This document shows positions 1-8,803 of a DNA stretch of 36,505 nucleotides, one piece after another. Location: assembly GCF_004348335.1 (NCBI RefSeq), contig NZ_SMJW01000058.1, positions 1 to 36,505 of the forward strand, written 5' to 3'. This DNA comes from Actinomadura bangladeshensis (GTDB lineage: Bacteria; Actinomycetota; Actinomycetes; Streptosporangiales; Streptosporangiaceae). Both the position numbers and the translations under genes were made by a program. Each line of letters begins with the position of its first letter. The stretch's first letter is position 1. The notes under the pieces were generated by a model that was not told the origin of the DNA, searched no databases, and was given only the letters and a program-made list of their open reading frames with translations.

Positions 1-1427
1 GGGTGGGGGATGGACTTGTGCTCCAGGTAGGCGTGCAGGCCCTCGGGGCCCAGTTCGCGGCCCATGCCGCTGTTCTTGTAGCCGCCGAACGGGGTGTTCG
101 GGTCGAGGGTGTACATGTTGACGCCGCAGCTGCCGGTGCGGATGCGGCGGGCCACGTCGACGCCGTGGTCGACGTCGGACGTCCAGACCGAGCCGCCGAG
201 GCCGTAGTCGCTGTCGTTGGCGATCTTGATGGCGTCGGCCTCGTCCTCGTAGGGGATGAGGACGAGGACGGGGCCGAAGATCTCCTCGCGGGCGATGCGC
301 ATGTCGTTGCCGACGTCGCCGAACACGGTCGGGGCGACGTACCAGCCGCGGTCGTGCGGCCGGTTCAGGCCGCCGGTGATCAGCTTGGCGCCCTCGTCCT
401 GGCCGATCCGGATGTAGTTCTCCACGCGCTCCTGCTGCCGCTTGGCGACCAGGGGGCCGATCTCGGTGGCGTAGTCGGCGGGGTCGCCGACGGTGAGGCC
501 GCCGACCATGGTCGCGAGGGCGTCGGCGACCTCGTCGTAGCGGCGGCGGGACGCGAGGATGCGGGTCTGCGCGGCGCACGCCTCGCCGTTGTTCATCAGC
601 GAGGCGAGCTTGAAGCCCTCGATGGTGGACGGCAGGTCCGCGTCGTCCAGGATGATCGCGGCCGACTTGCCGCCGAGTTCGAGGGTGCAGCGCTTCAGCT
701 GCTCGCCGCAGACCGCGCCGATCTTGCGGCCGGCGGCGGTGGAGCCGGTGAACGACACCTTGTCGACGCCCGGGTGCGCGACCAGGTAGGCGCCGACCTC
801 GCGCCCGGCCGGGACGAAGTTGACGACGCCGTCCGGGATCCCCGCCTCCTTGATCCACTCGGCCAGGAGGTAGGTGTCGAGCGGCGTCTCGGGGGACGGC
901 TTGGCCACCACCGTGCACCCGGCGATCAGCGCGGGCGCGAGCTTCAGCATCAGCGTGAACTGCGGGACGTTCCACGGGACGATCGCCGCGACGACGCCGA
1001 CGGGCTCCTGGGTGACCGTGACCGGGCCCAGCATGCCCTGCCGCTCCTCCTCCCACGTGTAGGTGGCGGCGAGGTCCACGTAGTACTGCAGGACCATCTG
1101 CGGGATGGCGGCCTGCCCGAACACCGAGAACATGATGGGCGACCCCATCTGGGCGGTGCAGAGGTCGGCCATCTCCTGCTGCCGCTCGGCGTAGATCGCC
1201 GACAGCCGGCCGACGACCTCCGCGCGCTCGGCGGGCGTCATCCGGGGCCAGGGGCCCTCGTCGAACGCGCGCCGCGCCGCCGCGACGGCGGCGTCGATGT
1301 CGCCCTCGGTGCCCTCGGGGACCCGCCCGATGACCTCCTCGGTGTGCGGGGAGATGACGTCGATCGTGCCGGTACCGGCCGGGGCGGCCCACTCGCCGCC
1401 GATGAACAGCCGATCGTGCTCGCGCAT
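1..1427 (-). CDS. NAD(P)-dependent aldehyde dehydrogenase (3' end outside window)
   Basis: Oxidises an aldehyde to the carboxylic acid with NAD(P)+; substrate unknown. About 475 codons are present. The N-terminus reads MREHDRLFIGGEW, followed by the cofactor-binding segment VPWNVPQ, the ELGGKS motif with the general-base Glu at about residue 250, and GEACAA with the catalytic Cys at about residue 284. The last visible residues (GPEGLHAYLEHKS) match the usual C-terminal end of the family, so only a few codons are missing. The start ATG at 1427 is preceded by GGGAGG about 10 nt upstream. It lies downstream of the riboflavin-type pair on the same strand but is separated by a strong hairpin, so it is probably its own transcription unit. 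The family is certain; the physiological substrate cannot be read from the sequence. Confidence 0.93.
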   Translation of the reverse strand, partial: MREHDRLFIGGEWAAPAGTGTIDVISPHTEEVIGRVPEGTEGDIDAAVAAARRAFDEGPWPRMTPAERAEVVGRLSAIYAERQQEMADLCTAQMGSPIMFSVFGQAAIPQMVLQYYVDLAATYTWEEERQGMLGPVTVTQEPVGVVAAIVPWNVPQFTLMLKLAPALIAGCTVVAKPSPETPLDTYLLAEWIKEAGIPDGVVNFVPAGREVGAYLVAHPGVDKVSFTGSTAAGRKIGAVCGEQLKRCTLELGGKSAAIILDDADLPSTIEGFKLASLMNNGEACAAQTRILASRRRYDEVADALATMVGGLTVGDPADYATEIGPLVAKRQQERVENYIRIGQDEGAKLITGGLNRPHDRGWYVAPTVFGDVGNDMRIAREEIFGPVLVLIPYEDEADAIKIANDSDYGLGGSVWTSDVDHGVDVARRIRTGSCGVNMYTLDPNTPFGGYKNSGMGRELGPEGLHAYLEHKSIPH

Positions 1428-1459
1428 GCTGCTGTGCCTCCCTGCCCGCACGGGGCGAG

Positions 1460-1473
1460 TTCGGGTAACCGAA
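1460..1473. promoter_or_regulatory. possible operator upstream of the aldehyde dehydrogenase
   Basis: TTCGG-GTAA-CCGAA is a 5-bp inverted repeat about 33 nt upstream of the aldehyde dehydrogenase start. It is directly followed by ATGCTTGCTTGG, a composition often seen in TetR-type operators of actinomycetes. This is a position and symmetry argument only; no regulator gene is adjacent. Confidence 0.25.
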
Positions 1474-1514
1474 TGCTTGCTTGGGCACAGCATCGCACGG
1501 GGTCCCGGGGCGTT

Positions 1515-1552
1515 GGCAAGAGGAATGAGACTCGCGTCTCATCTCTCTTGCC
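1515..1552 (-). terminator. stem-loop terminator after the deaminase gene
   Basis: Two 17-nt arms (1515-1531 and 1536-1552) are complementary except for two adjacent mismatches, closing a TCGC tetraloop. The inner arms are ATGAGAC/GTCTCAT and the outer arms GGCAAGAG/CTCTTGCC. The hairpin begins 5 nt after the deaminase stop codon in the minus-strand direction. No U-tract follows, as is common for actinomycete terminators. Its inner palindrome could also serve as an operator for the downstream aldehyde dehydrogenase. Confidence 0.7.
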
Positions 1553-1557
1553 GCGTC

Positions 1558-1986
1558 CTAGAGGAGGTGGGCGTTGGGGGTGCGGGCGCGGGGCGCCAGG
1601 TCCGGGACCTCCCGGAGCTCGATCCCGGCGGCGGCCAGCATCTCCGCGCCGGTGCCCGCGGCGAACAGGACCGGCTCGCGCCAGGCGAACACGACCCGGC
1701 GCAGGCCCGCGGCGATGATCAGCTCGGCGCAGGGGCGCGGGCGGGACGCGCGGTGCCCGCACGGTTCCAGGGAGGTGTAGATCGTCGCGCCGCCCAGGTC
1801 TCCGGCGGCCTTGCCGAGGGCCGCCTCCTCGGCGTGGTCGTGCGGGTCCTTCTCGCGGGAGAAGCCGCGCGCGACCTCCCTGCCGTCGGCCCCGACGATC
1901 ACCGCGCCGACGGAGAACGCCGTCTCGGACGGCGGGCACAGTTTCGCCAGGTCGCAGGCCAGCTCCAGCCAGGCGCGGTCATCCAC
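1558..1986 (-). CDS. RibD-type deaminase domain protein (split form)
   Basis: A zinc-dependent deaminase of the cytidine-deaminase fold, corresponding to the N-terminal half of bifunctional RibD (deaminates the pyrimidine intermediate of riboflavin synthesis). Visible motifs are HAEEAAL (zinc His at about 51 and proton-shuttle Glu at 53) and SLEPCGHRASRPRPC (zinc Cys at about 76 and 86). At 142 residues it is one domain only. I chose the GTG at 1986 because it overlaps the stop of the upstream reductase gene by 8 nt (GTGGATGA), which fits translational coupling; in-frame extension upstream would only read through the reductase gene in another frame. The pair together supplies both RibD activities, but in separate chains. 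It could instead act on a specialised pyrimidine or pterin substrate; no other riboflavin genes are present here. Confidence 0.8.
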   Translation of the reverse strand: MDDRAWLELACDLAKLCPPSETAFSVGAVIVGADGREVARGFSREKDPHDHAEEAALGKAAGDLGGATIYTSLEPCGHRASRPRPCAELIIAAGLRRVVFAWREPVLFAAGTGAEMLAAAGIELREVPDLAPRARTPNAHLL

Positions 1987-2665
1987 GCGAGGCTCCGACG
2001 CGGTAGCGCAGCAGGGCCAGGTCGCCGATCCGGGTGGCGTCCTCCAGCCGCATCGGACGGTCCGGCGACTGCGGGAAGACGCCCGAGCGCACAAAGCGCG
2101 GCGCGGACGGGTCGCCGATGAAGAACGGCGCGACCACGAGCTGCAGCTCGTCGACCAGGCCGGCGGTCAGGAAGAGCGTGTGCACGCCGCCGCCCCCCTC
2201 GACCATCAGCCGGCGGACGCCCCGCGCCGCCAGGTCGCGCAGGACGGTCGGGAGGTCGAGCGGGTCGCCCGCGTCCACCACCTCGGCCAGGCCGTCCAGC
2301 CGCGGGGCCAGTTCCGCCGCCGTCGCCGACGGGGCGTAGACGAGCTTCGGCGCCTCACCCGTCGTGAAGAAGCGGGCGGCCGGATCCAGGTCGCCGCTCC
2401 AGGTCAGCGTCACCTTCGTCAGGTCCGCGGGCAGCCCCCGCGCGACGCGCTGCTCCCGGCGTGCGGCGGAGCGGACCAGCAGCTTCGGGTCGTCGGCCCG
2501 CACCGTCCCGGCGCCGACGAGGATCGCGTCGCAGCCGGCGCGCACCGCGTCGACGCGGTCGAAGTCCGCCGCGCTGGACAGCCGCAGCCGCTCCGGGCCC
2601 GCGTCGTCGATATAGCCGTCGGCGGACATCGCGCAGCTCAGCAGCACATAGGGACGATCACTCAC
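1979..2665 (-). CDS. RibD C-terminal-like pyrimidine reductase (dihydrofolate-reductase fold)
   Basis: A 228-residue reductase of the RibD C-terminal family, which reduces the ribosyl group of the aminopyrimidine intermediate with NADPH. The N-terminus (VLLSCAMSADGYIDD) is the typical strand and substrate loop; AILVGAGTVRADDPKL and RRLMVEGGGGVHTLF are family signatures for substrate and NADPH binding. The start is GTG at 2665. It is divergent from sbcD (107 nt gap) and followed by the deaminase with an 8-nt overlap, so the two are clearly co-translated. The canonical order in fused RibD is deaminase then reductase; here the order is reversed and the domains are separate polypeptides. Confidence 0.85.
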   Translation of the reverse strand: MSDRPYVLLSCAMSADGYIDDAGPERLRLSSAADFDRVDAVRAGCDAILVGAGTVRADDPKLLVRSAARREQRVARGLPADLTKVTLTWSGDLDPAARFFTTGEAPKLVYAPSATAAELAPRLDGLAEVVDAGDPLDLPTVLRDLAARGVRRLMVEGGGGVHTLFLTAGLVDELQLVVAPFFIGDPSAPRFVRSGVFPQSPDRPMRLEDATRIGDLALLRYRVGASRG

Positions 2666-2773
2666 GCCGCAACACTACGGGAGCCGCCGCGATGCGGTGT
2701 TCGAAGATCCTTTGGGACGGCTCGGCGTTTCTGCGCGGGATGTGTCGGAGGGGGTGCCTATGGTTGCTGCGAC

Positions 2774-3904
2774 ATGCGAATCCTGCACACCTCCGACTGG
2801 CATCTCGGCAGATCCTTCCACCGCGAGGACCTGCTGGGCGCGCAGGCGGCGTTCGTCGACCACCTCGTCGAGACCGTCGCAGCGGAGCGGGTCGAGTGCG
2901 TGCTCGTCTCGGGCGACGTCTACGACCGCGCGCTGCCCGCCGTGGACGCCGTCAAGCTGTGCAACGAGGCCCTGGAACGGCTGGCCGAGCGGGCCCGGGT
3001 CGTGCTCATCGCCGGCAACCACGACTCGGCGCGCCGGCTCGGGTTCGGCTCCGCCCTGATGGACAAGGCGGGCGTGCACGTCCGCACCGACTTCGCCGCC
3101 GTGGGCGATCCGGTCGTCGTCGGCGGCACCGCGTTCTACGGCATCCCGTACCTGGAGCCCGAGCTCGTCCGCCAGCCCTGGGATCTGGACGAGCGGAGCC
3201 ACGCCGCCGCGCTCACCGAGGCCATGCGCCGCGTCCGCGACGACGCCGCGGCCCGCGAGGAGCGCTCGGTCGTGCTGGCGCACGCGTTCGTGACCGGCGG
3301 CGAGTCCAGCGAGAGCGAACGCGACATCTCGGTTGGCGGGTCGTCGCAGGTGTCGGCGTCGGTGTTCGACGGGGTCGACTACGCGGCGCTCGGCCACCTG
3401 CACGGCCGCTGGCGCATCACCGACCGCGTCCGGTACTCGGGGTCGCCGCTCGCCTACTCGTTCTCCGAGGAGAGGCACGTCAAGGGGTCGTGGCTGATCG
3501 ACCTCGCGGCGGACGGCGGCGTCGCGGGCGAGTTCGTGGAGGCGCCCGTCCCGCGCCGCCTCGGCCGGCTGCGCGGCCGCCTCGACGACCTGCTCGCCGA
3601 CCCCGCCCACGACGAGTTCGAAGACCGCTGGCTCCAGGTGACGCTGACCGACGCGCGCCGCCCGTCCGCCGCGATGGAGCGGCTCCGCCGCCGCTTCCCG
3701 CACACGCTCGTCCTCGGCTTCGACCCCGAGGGCGGCGCGGCGGACGGCGCCCGCACCTGGTCCGACCGCGTCCGCGAGCGCTCCCCGCTGGACGTCGCGG
3801 GCGACTTCGTCGCCGAGGTGACCGACGGCCCCGCGACCGCCGGGGAGCGCGCCCTGCTCCACGAGGCGTTCGAGTCCTGCCGGCGGAAGGAGGCGCTCGC
3901 GTGA
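2774..3904 (+). CDS. sbcD: SbcD, nuclease subunit of the SbcCD (Mre11-Rad50-like) complex
   Basis: A 376-residue metallophosphoesterase nuclease that works with SbcC to cleave DNA hairpins and process DNA ends. The dinuclear metal-site motifs are all present: DWHLG (D8, H10), SGDVYDR (D48), GNHD (N82-D84), AHAF and LGHLHG. I start at ATG 2774 because MRILHTSDWHLG is the universal N-terminus; the open frame extending back to 1811 is non-coding read-through across the reductase gene. A purine-rich GGAGGGGG lies about 20 nt upstream, which is a little far for an ideal ribosome site. The stop overlaps the sbcC GTG start by 4 nt (GTGA). Confidence 0.97.
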   Translation: MRILHTSDWHLGRSFHREDLLGAQAAFVDHLVETVAAERVECVLVSGDVYDRALPAVDAVKLCNEALERLAERARVVLIAGNHDSARRLGFGSALMDKAGVHVRTDFAAVGDPVVVGGTAFYGIPYLEPELVRQPWDLDERSHAAALTEAMRRVRDDAAAREERSVVLAHAFVTGGESSESERDISVGGSSQVSASVFDGVDYAALGHLHGRWRITDRVRYSGSPLAYSFSEERHVKGSWLIDLAADGGVAGEFVEAPVPRRLGRLRGRLDDLLADPAHDEFEDRWLQVTLTDARRPSAAMERLRRRFPHTLVLGFDPEGGAADGARTWSDRVRERSPLDVAGDFVAEVTDGPATAGERALLHEAFESCRRKEALA

Positions 3905-6900
3905 GGCTGCACCGGCTGGAGGTCGCGGCGTTCGGGCCGTTCTCCGGCACCGAGGTGATCGACTTCGACGCGCTGTCGGACGCCGGGCTCTTCCTCATTC
4001 AGGGCCGGACGGGCGCCGGAAAGACGAGCATCCTCGACGCGGTGTGCTTCGCCCTCTACGGGCAGGTGCCCGGCGTGCGCAACGCGGTGAAGGGCCTGCG
4101 CAGCGACCACGCCCCGCCCGGTGCGGGGCCGAGGGTGGTCCTGGAGACGACGATCCGGGGCCGGCGGCTGCGGATCACGCGGTCGCCCGCCTGGGAGCGG
4201 CCGAAGCTGCGCGGGTCCGGGACCACGACCGAGCACGCCAAGGTCGTCCTGGAGGAGTTCGAGCACGGTGCGTGGACCGGGCTCACCACGCGCCTGGACG
4301 AGGCCGGCGACCTGGTGTCGCGCATGCTCGGGATGAACGCCGTCCAGTTCTGCCAGGTGGCGCTGCTGCCGCAGGGGGAGTTCGCCGGGTTCCTGCGCGC
4401 CGGCGCGGACGAGCGCCGCAAGGTGCTGGAGCGGCTGTTCGCGGCCGAGGTGTTCACGCAGGTCGAGAAGTGGCTGGCCGACCGGCGCGCCGCGACCGGG
4501 CGGGAGGCCGCCGAACTCGGCGCGGCCGCGGCGTCGATCGCCGACCGCATCGCCGAGGCCACGGGTGCCGCGGCGCCGCGCGGGGAGCGCCCGGCCGTCC
4601 CGCAGCCGCGCCGCGGGGAGCCGGCCGTGGAGCCGTTCGCCGAGGTCGAGGCGCTGCCCGCGTGGGCGGCGGAGCTGGCCGCCGGGCACGCGGACGTCCG
4701 CGCGGCCGTCGAGGAACTCCGCGCGGACGTCACCGAGACACTGCGCGCGGCCCGCACGGCCCTTGAGGAGGGGAAGGCGCTCGACGCGCGGCGGCAGAGC
4801 CACGCCGACGCCGTCGCGCGACGCGACGCCCTGGCCGGGCACGCGGAGGAGAAGTCGCGGATGGCGTCGCGGCTCGACGCCGCGGCCCGCGCCGACCGGG
4901 TCGTCCCGCTGGTGAAGGACGTCCGCGACCGCCGCGGCCGGGCGGTGCAGGCGCGCCGCTGGGCGGAGGAGACCCGGGCACGGGTCGCGGCGCTGCTGCC
5001 GCCGAAGGCGCCGGAGGACGTCCTCGCCAAGGCCGAACGCGACCGCCGCGGGGAGGCCGCCGCGCTGGAGGGTGCGCGCGCCGCGGCCGCCCGGCTCCGC
5101 GACGTCGAGCGGCAGCGGGAGGCGCTGGCCGCCGAGCTGCGCCGCCTGGAGCCGCAGGAGGCGCGGACCGCCGCGGCGCTGGAGGAGCTCCCCGGCATCG
5201 TGGCCGCCCGCCGGGCCGAGCTGGACGAGGCCAGGCTCGCGGCGGCGGGCCGCGCCGGGGCCGAGGCCGCCGTCCAGGACGTCCGGCGCAGGCTCGACGC
5301 CGCGCACCGCCGCGACCAGGTCGAGAGCCTGCTCGCCGCCGCCGAGGAGGCGCAGCGCGCCGCGGTCGACGCCGCGCAGGAGGCCCGCGACCGCGCCCAA
5401 GAGCTCCGGCAGACGCGCCTGGACGGCATGGCCGCCGTCCTCGCTGCGGAACTGGCGGACGGCGAGCCGTGCCGGGTCTGCGGTTCCACCGAGCATCCCG
5501 CGCCCGTCGCCTCGCTCGCCGTCGTCCCGACCGAGGACGAGATCGACCGCGCCCAGGCCGCCTACGAGCGGGCGCAGGAGCGGCGGGAGAGGCAGACCGG
5601 CGAGGTGGAGTCCCGGCGGTCCGAGCGTGACCAGCTGACGGAGGCGGCCGGGGACGCGCCCGCCGACGTCCTCGCGGCGGAACTCGCCGAGGCCGAGCAG
5701 GCGCTGGACGCCGCGATGGCACGGGCGGCGGAGGCCGAGCGGCTGGAGGCCGTGCTCCACCGGCACGAGCAGGACCTCGACCAGGCGCGGGACGAGCACG
5801 ACCGGGTCTCCCGGCTGCTCACCGAGAACCGCACGCAGGGCAGGGAGCTGGCCGCCGAGCAGGCGCGCCTCGCCGCCGACCTCGACAGGGCGCGCGGCGA
5901 CGACCCGACCCTGGAGGAGCGCATCGCCCGCCTCACCCGCGAGGCCGACGCGCTCAGCGAGGCCGTCGAGGCGTCGCGCGCCTCGGGCCGCGCCGACGAG
6001 GAGCTGGCCGCGGCCCGCGCGAAGGCGAGGCAGGAGGCCGAGGAGCAGGGGTTCGCGACGCCCGACGAGGTCCTGGAAGCCGCGATGCCCGACGAGGACC
6101 AGGGCGTCCTGCGCGACCGGATCCGGCAGTGGGACGACCAGGAGGCCCAGGTCCGCGCCCTGCTCAAGGACCCGGCGCTCATCGAGGCCGCTGCCGCGCC
6201 CGCCCCCGACCTGCCCGCCCTCGAGGCGGCCGTGCGGGCGGCCGAGGCGGCGCACACCGAGGCCGCGAGCGCCGCCGACCGCGCCCGGTACCGCTGCGAA
6301 CGCGTCGCCGAACTGCGCGGCCAGCTCACCGGGGCCGTCGCCGAATGGCGCCCCGCCGCCGAACGCCACGAGGTCGCCGAGCGGCTCGCCGGCCTGACGT
6401 CCGGCAAGCACCCCGCGAACCGGCACGCGATGTCGCTGTCGGCCTACGTCCTCGCCGCGCGCCTCGAACAGGTCGTCGCGGCCGCGAACGAGCGCCTGTC
6501 GCGCATGTCCGGCGGCCGCTACGCGCTCGTCCACACCACGGAGAAGGCGGCCGGCGACCGCACGAAGGGCGCCGGCGGCCTCGGCCTCCGCGTCGCCGAC
6601 GCCTGGACGGGCCTGATGCGCGACCCCGTCACCCTCTCGGGCGGCGAGTCGTTCATCACGTCGCTGTCCCTGGCGCTCGGCCTCGCCGACGTCGTCACCG
6701 CCGAGGCCGGCGGCACGGAGATCGGCACGCTGTTCGTCGACGAGGGCTTCGGCACGCTCGACGAGGAGACGCTCGACGAGGTCATGGACGTCCTCGACGG
6801 CCTGCGCGACGGCGGCCGGGCGGTCGGCATCGTCAGCCATGTCGCGGAGCTGCGCGGCCGCATCCCCGCGCAGCTCCGCGTCACCAAGGACCGCACCGGC

Positions 6901-6924
6901 TCCACCGCGACGATCGTCATCTGA
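3901..6924 (+). CDS. sbcC: SbcC, SMC-like ATPase of the SbcCD complex
   Basis: A 1007-residue Rad50-type ATPase that tethers DNA ends and controls SbcD. Features in order: Walker A GRTGAGKTS (residues 35-43), Q-loop region MNAVQFCQVALLPQGEFAGF, a long Ala/Glu/Arg-rich coiled coil, the zinc hook CRVC (Cys 524 and 527) at the middle of the coil, a second coiled coil, the ABC signature TLSGGES (about 911-917), and Walker B TLFVDE (about 943-948) with the D-loop GTLDEE. The start is GTG at 3901, overlapping the sbcD stop, giving VRLHRLEVAAFGPF. The length is typical for actinobacterial SbcC. The gene ends 18 nt from the convergent PH-domain gene. Confidence 0.96.
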   Translation: MRLHRLEVAAFGPFSGTEVIDFDALSDAGLFLIQGRTGAGKTSILDAVCFALYGQVPGVRNAVKGLRSDHAPPGAGPRVVLETTIRGRRLRITRSPAWERPKLRGSGTTTEHAKVVLEEFEHGAWTGLTTRLDEAGDLVSRMLGMNAVQFCQVALLPQGEFAGFLRAGADERRKVLERLFAAEVFTQVEKWLADRRAATGREAAELGAAAASIADRIAEATGAAAPRGERPAVPQPRRGEPAVEPFAEVEALPAWAAELAAGHADVRAAVEELRADVTETLRAARTALEEGKALDARRQSHADAVARRDALAGHAEEKSRMASRLDAAARADRVVPLVKDVRDRRGRAVQARRWAEETRARVAALLPPKAPEDVLAKAERDRRGEAAALEGARAAAARLRDVERQREALAAELRRLEPQEARTAAALEELPGIVAARRAELDEARLAAAGRAGAEAAVQDVRRRLDAAHRRDQVESLLAAAEEAQRAAVDAAQEARDRAQELRQTRLDGMAAVLAAELADGEPCRVCGSTEHPAPVASLAVVPTEDEIDRAQAAYERAQERRERQTGEVESRRSERDQLTEAAGDAPADVLAAELAEAEQALDAAMARAAEAERLEAVLHRHEQDLDQARDEHDRVSRLLTENRTQGRELAAEQARLAADLDRARGDDPTLEERIARLTREADALSEAVEASRASGRADEELAAARAKARQEAEEQGFATPDEVLEAAMPDEDQGVLRDRIRQWDDQEAQVRALLKDPALIEAAAAPAPDLPALEAAVRAAEAAHTEAASAADRARYRCERVAELRGQLTGAVAEWRPAAERHEVAERLAGLTSGKHPANRHAMSLSAYVLAARLEQVVAAANERLSRMSGGRYALVHTTEKAAGDRTKGAGGLGLRVADAWTGLMRDPVTLSGGESFITSLSLALGLADVVTAEAGGTEIGTLFVDEGFGTLDEETLDEVMDVLDGLRDGGRAVGIVSHVAELRGRIPAQLRVTKDRTGSTATIVI

Positions 6925-6942
6925 CCGGTCGGCGGCCCGGCG

Positions 6943-7308
6943 TCACGAGATGTACTGCAGGATCACGTTGTGGACGTGGTGGCTCTTGTCGCTGCCGCGG
7001 AACTCGACCTCGTAGGTCTGGTGCCCGACGTTGATCGCGATCGACCCGGTCGAGAAGTAGGACCCGGCCCATGACTTGTTGCTGACCACGCTCACCGACG
7101 TGATCTTGGAGTAGGGCACGCTGGTGATGGCGTACTTCTTGCCGGCGAAGCTCTTGTCCTGGATGATCACGCGCCGGTCGGTGAGGCCGATGAACCCGGT
7201 GCCCGCCCCGACCGCGTCGTAGACGGCGATGATCTGCTCGCCGGGGATGAGCCCGCTCTCGATCTGCTTGAGCTGGCTCGACCTGTCGTGTTCGATCTCG
7301 TCGCCCAT
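6943..7308 (-). CDS. PH-domain-like small protein
   Basis: A 121-residue protein that is almost entirely one bacterial pleckstrin-homology-like fold: an N-terminal helix (LKQIESGLIPGEQI), then alternating strands with the family-type segment IGLTDRRVIIQDKSFAGKKYAITSVPYSKITSVSV, and a last strand and helix ending HVHNVILQYIS. ATG 7308 is preceded by an excellent GGAGGAAG ribosome site. No signal peptide or membrane segment is visible, so it is probably cytosolic. Bacterial PH-like proteins of this type have no settled function; some assemble into ring oligomers. It stands alone, convergent with sbcC. Confidence 0.8.
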   Translation of the reverse strand: MGDEIEHDRSSQLKQIESGLIPGEQIIAVYDAVGAGTGFIGLTDRRVIIQDKSFAGKKYAITSVPYSKITSVSVVSNKSWAGSYFSTGSIAINVGHQTYEVEFRGSDKSHHVHNVILQYIS

Positions 7309-7655
7309 CGCTTCCTCCGGTCTTCGGGTGTGCCGCTTCGACGGACGCACGGCCCGTCCCGTTCCGTGCGGAAGTGTCGCACCCGCGCCGCCGCCCCCGC
7401 CGCCCCATCGCGAGCGAGCCGCTGCGGAGCTAAAAAACCTAGTGTAATTGGTTAAATTGGGGATGCCGCACCGGGGTCGCGGACGGCGCCGCGGCCGCGA
7501 AAAGATCGCCGACGCACCGCCCCTGACCAGCAGGTTGTCCGCGACCCGGCGGGCTGTGCGGCGCTTCACACCCGCCGCCCCTGGACGCGCCCAGTGTTCT
7601 GCCAATAAAAACTAGTCTGCTAGTGAAAAATGAGACCCGGAAGGGGTCGGCAGAA
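7309..7655. other. intergenic region with AT-rich patches and CTAGTG motifs
   Basis: There is no credible gene in this 347-nt divergent spacer. The half near the PH-domain gene is GC-rich. Two strikingly AT-rich patches stand out: 7431-7457, which holds CCTAGTGTAA and a direct repeat AATTGG, and 7601-7630, which holds CCAATAAAAACTAGT and CTAGTGAAAA. These probably carry the promoter and regulator sites for the multicopper oxidase operon. Confidence 0.6.
7611..7630 (+). promoter_or_regulatory. candidate operator of the mco-nirK operon
   Basis: ACTAG-TCTG-CTAGT is a 5-bp inverted repeat, extended on the right to CTAGTGAAAA. The same CTAGTGAAAA (one A shorter) lies directly upstream of the HTH regulator gene at 11596-11605, and a third CTAGTG lies at 7439-7444. 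The site ends about 25 nt upstream of the oxidase ATG and would overlap a promoter or transcript start. I infer that the regulator encoded at 10863-11573 binds here. Confidence 0.5.
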
Positions 7656-8729
7656 ATGGATGGCGCAAGATCGAGGGTGCTGGTCGCGGCGTTCGCGTTC
7701 GCGGTCGCGCTGACCGTCGCGCTGTGGACGATTCCGCGCGGCGACGCGGCCGAGGCGTCGCACTCCGCCGAGACGTCGCACTCGGCGGAGCCGGCGCAGG
7801 CGGCCGGGTCGCCCGCGGCGGAGCACGACGGGATGTCGCACGACGCGTCCGGCGGGGACGGCTGGAAGGCCATGGACGACGCCATGGCCAAGCGGGACAA
7901 GAGCTTCCCCGCCGCGACCAAGGGCCAGGGCGGCCAGGACCTCGCCTACAAGGTGCTGAAGGACGGCACCAAGGAGTTCCACCTGACCGCGGAGGCCTTC
8001 AAGTGGGAGATCGAACCCGGGAAGGTCGTGGACGCCTGGGGCTTCAACGGCATGGTGCCGGGCCCGACGATCCGCGCGGACGTCGGCGACAAGGTCCGCA
8101 TCGTGGTGAAGAACGAACTGCCCGAGGCCACCAGCGTCCACTGGCACGGGATCCAGCTGCCCAACAAGATGGACGGCGTCCCCAACGTCACCCAGGACTC
8201 GATCAAGCCGGGCAAGTCGTTCACGTACGAGTTCCCGGTGACGCGGATCCAGGACACCTGGTACCACTCGCACTACGACGGCGTGAAGCAGGTGAGCAGC
8301 GGGCTGTGGGGCGCGATCCAGTTCGGTGACATCCCCACCCCGAACAAGGAGAAGGTGGCGCAGAAGCAGATCATCCAGATCCAGGACTCCGGCGCCATCG
8401 GGATGACGCTCAACGGCAAGGGATTCCCCGCCACCAAGCCGCTGAAGGCCAAGCTGGGCGACTGGGTGCAGGTCACCTACGTCAACGCGGGCACCATGGC
8501 CCACCCGATGCACCTGCACGGTGTGGACCAGGTGATCATCGCCAAGGACGGGTTCCCCCTGGAACAGACCTACAAGGCCGACACGATCAATGTCGCGCCA
8601 GGCGAGCGCTACACCGTACTGATCCACGCCGATCAGCCCGGCAAGTGGATCTGGCACTGCCACATCTTCCCGCACGCTGAGGGCCCCCAGGGCATGTTCG
8701 GCCTGGTCATGGAGATGCAGATCAGCTGA
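7656..8729 (+). CDS. two-domain multicopper oxidase, membrane-anchored or secreted
   Basis: A 357-residue copper oxidase that would oxidise a substrate (phenolic, metal ion or a protein partner) with O2. Residues 7-27 form one hydrophobic segment (uncleaved anchor or signal), then a His/Ser/Met-rich linker (30-75). The copper motifs are HWHG (162-165), WYHSH (202-206), HPMHLHG (283-289) and HCHIFPHAE (334-342). Domain 1 lacks a type 1 cysteine; Cys335 in domain 2 is the only one, as in the small trimeric laccases. ATG 7656 is chosen because GGAAGGGG sits 9 nt before it; an in-frame GTG at 7623 falls inside the putative operator and has no ribosome site. It is the first gene of an operon with nirK (74-nt gap). 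Confidence 0.92.
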   Translation: MDGARSRVLVAAFAFAVALTVALWTIPRGDAAEASHSAETSHSAEPAQAAGSPAAEHDGMSHDASGGDGWKAMDDAMAKRDKSFPAATKGQGGQDLAYKVLKDGTKEFHLTAEAFKWEIEPGKVVDAWGFNGMVPGPTIRADVGDKVRIVVKNELPEATSVHWHGIQLPNKMDGVPNVTQDSIKPGKSFTYEFPVTRIQDTWYHSHYDGVKQVSSGLWGAIQFGDIPTPNKEKVAQKQIIQIQDSGAIGMTLNGKGFPATKPLKAKLGDWVQVTYVNAGTMAHPMHLHGVDQVIIAKDGFPLEQTYKADTINVAPGERYTVLIHADQPGKWIWHCHIFPHAEGPQGMFGLVMEMQIS

Positions 8730-8803
8730 GTCGGGCGCGGTCGCCGGCAACGGCCCGCGTGACTCGCCTGAGCCCCCCTGCTGCACGAATTAGGAGTAAG
8801 TCA

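Noticed and set aside
1811..2773. N-terminal extension of the sbcD frame
   Set aside because: The extension reads through the reductase and deaminase genes in antisense; true SbcD starts at MRILHTSDWHLG.
2666..2773. SOS (LexA) box before sbcD
   Set aside because: I looked for GAAC-N4-GTTC-type sites and found none convincing.
3454..6840. Minus-strand open frame of 1128 codons opposite sbcC
   Set aside because: It is the mirror of the GC-rich sbcC coding frame; the translation is low-complexity Gly/Ala/Arg/Leu-rich with no family motif.
7623..7655. GTG 7623 as the start of the multicopper oxidase
   Set aside because: It lies in the CTAGTG motif and lacks a ribosome site, whereas ATG 7656 has GGAAGGGG at 9 nt.
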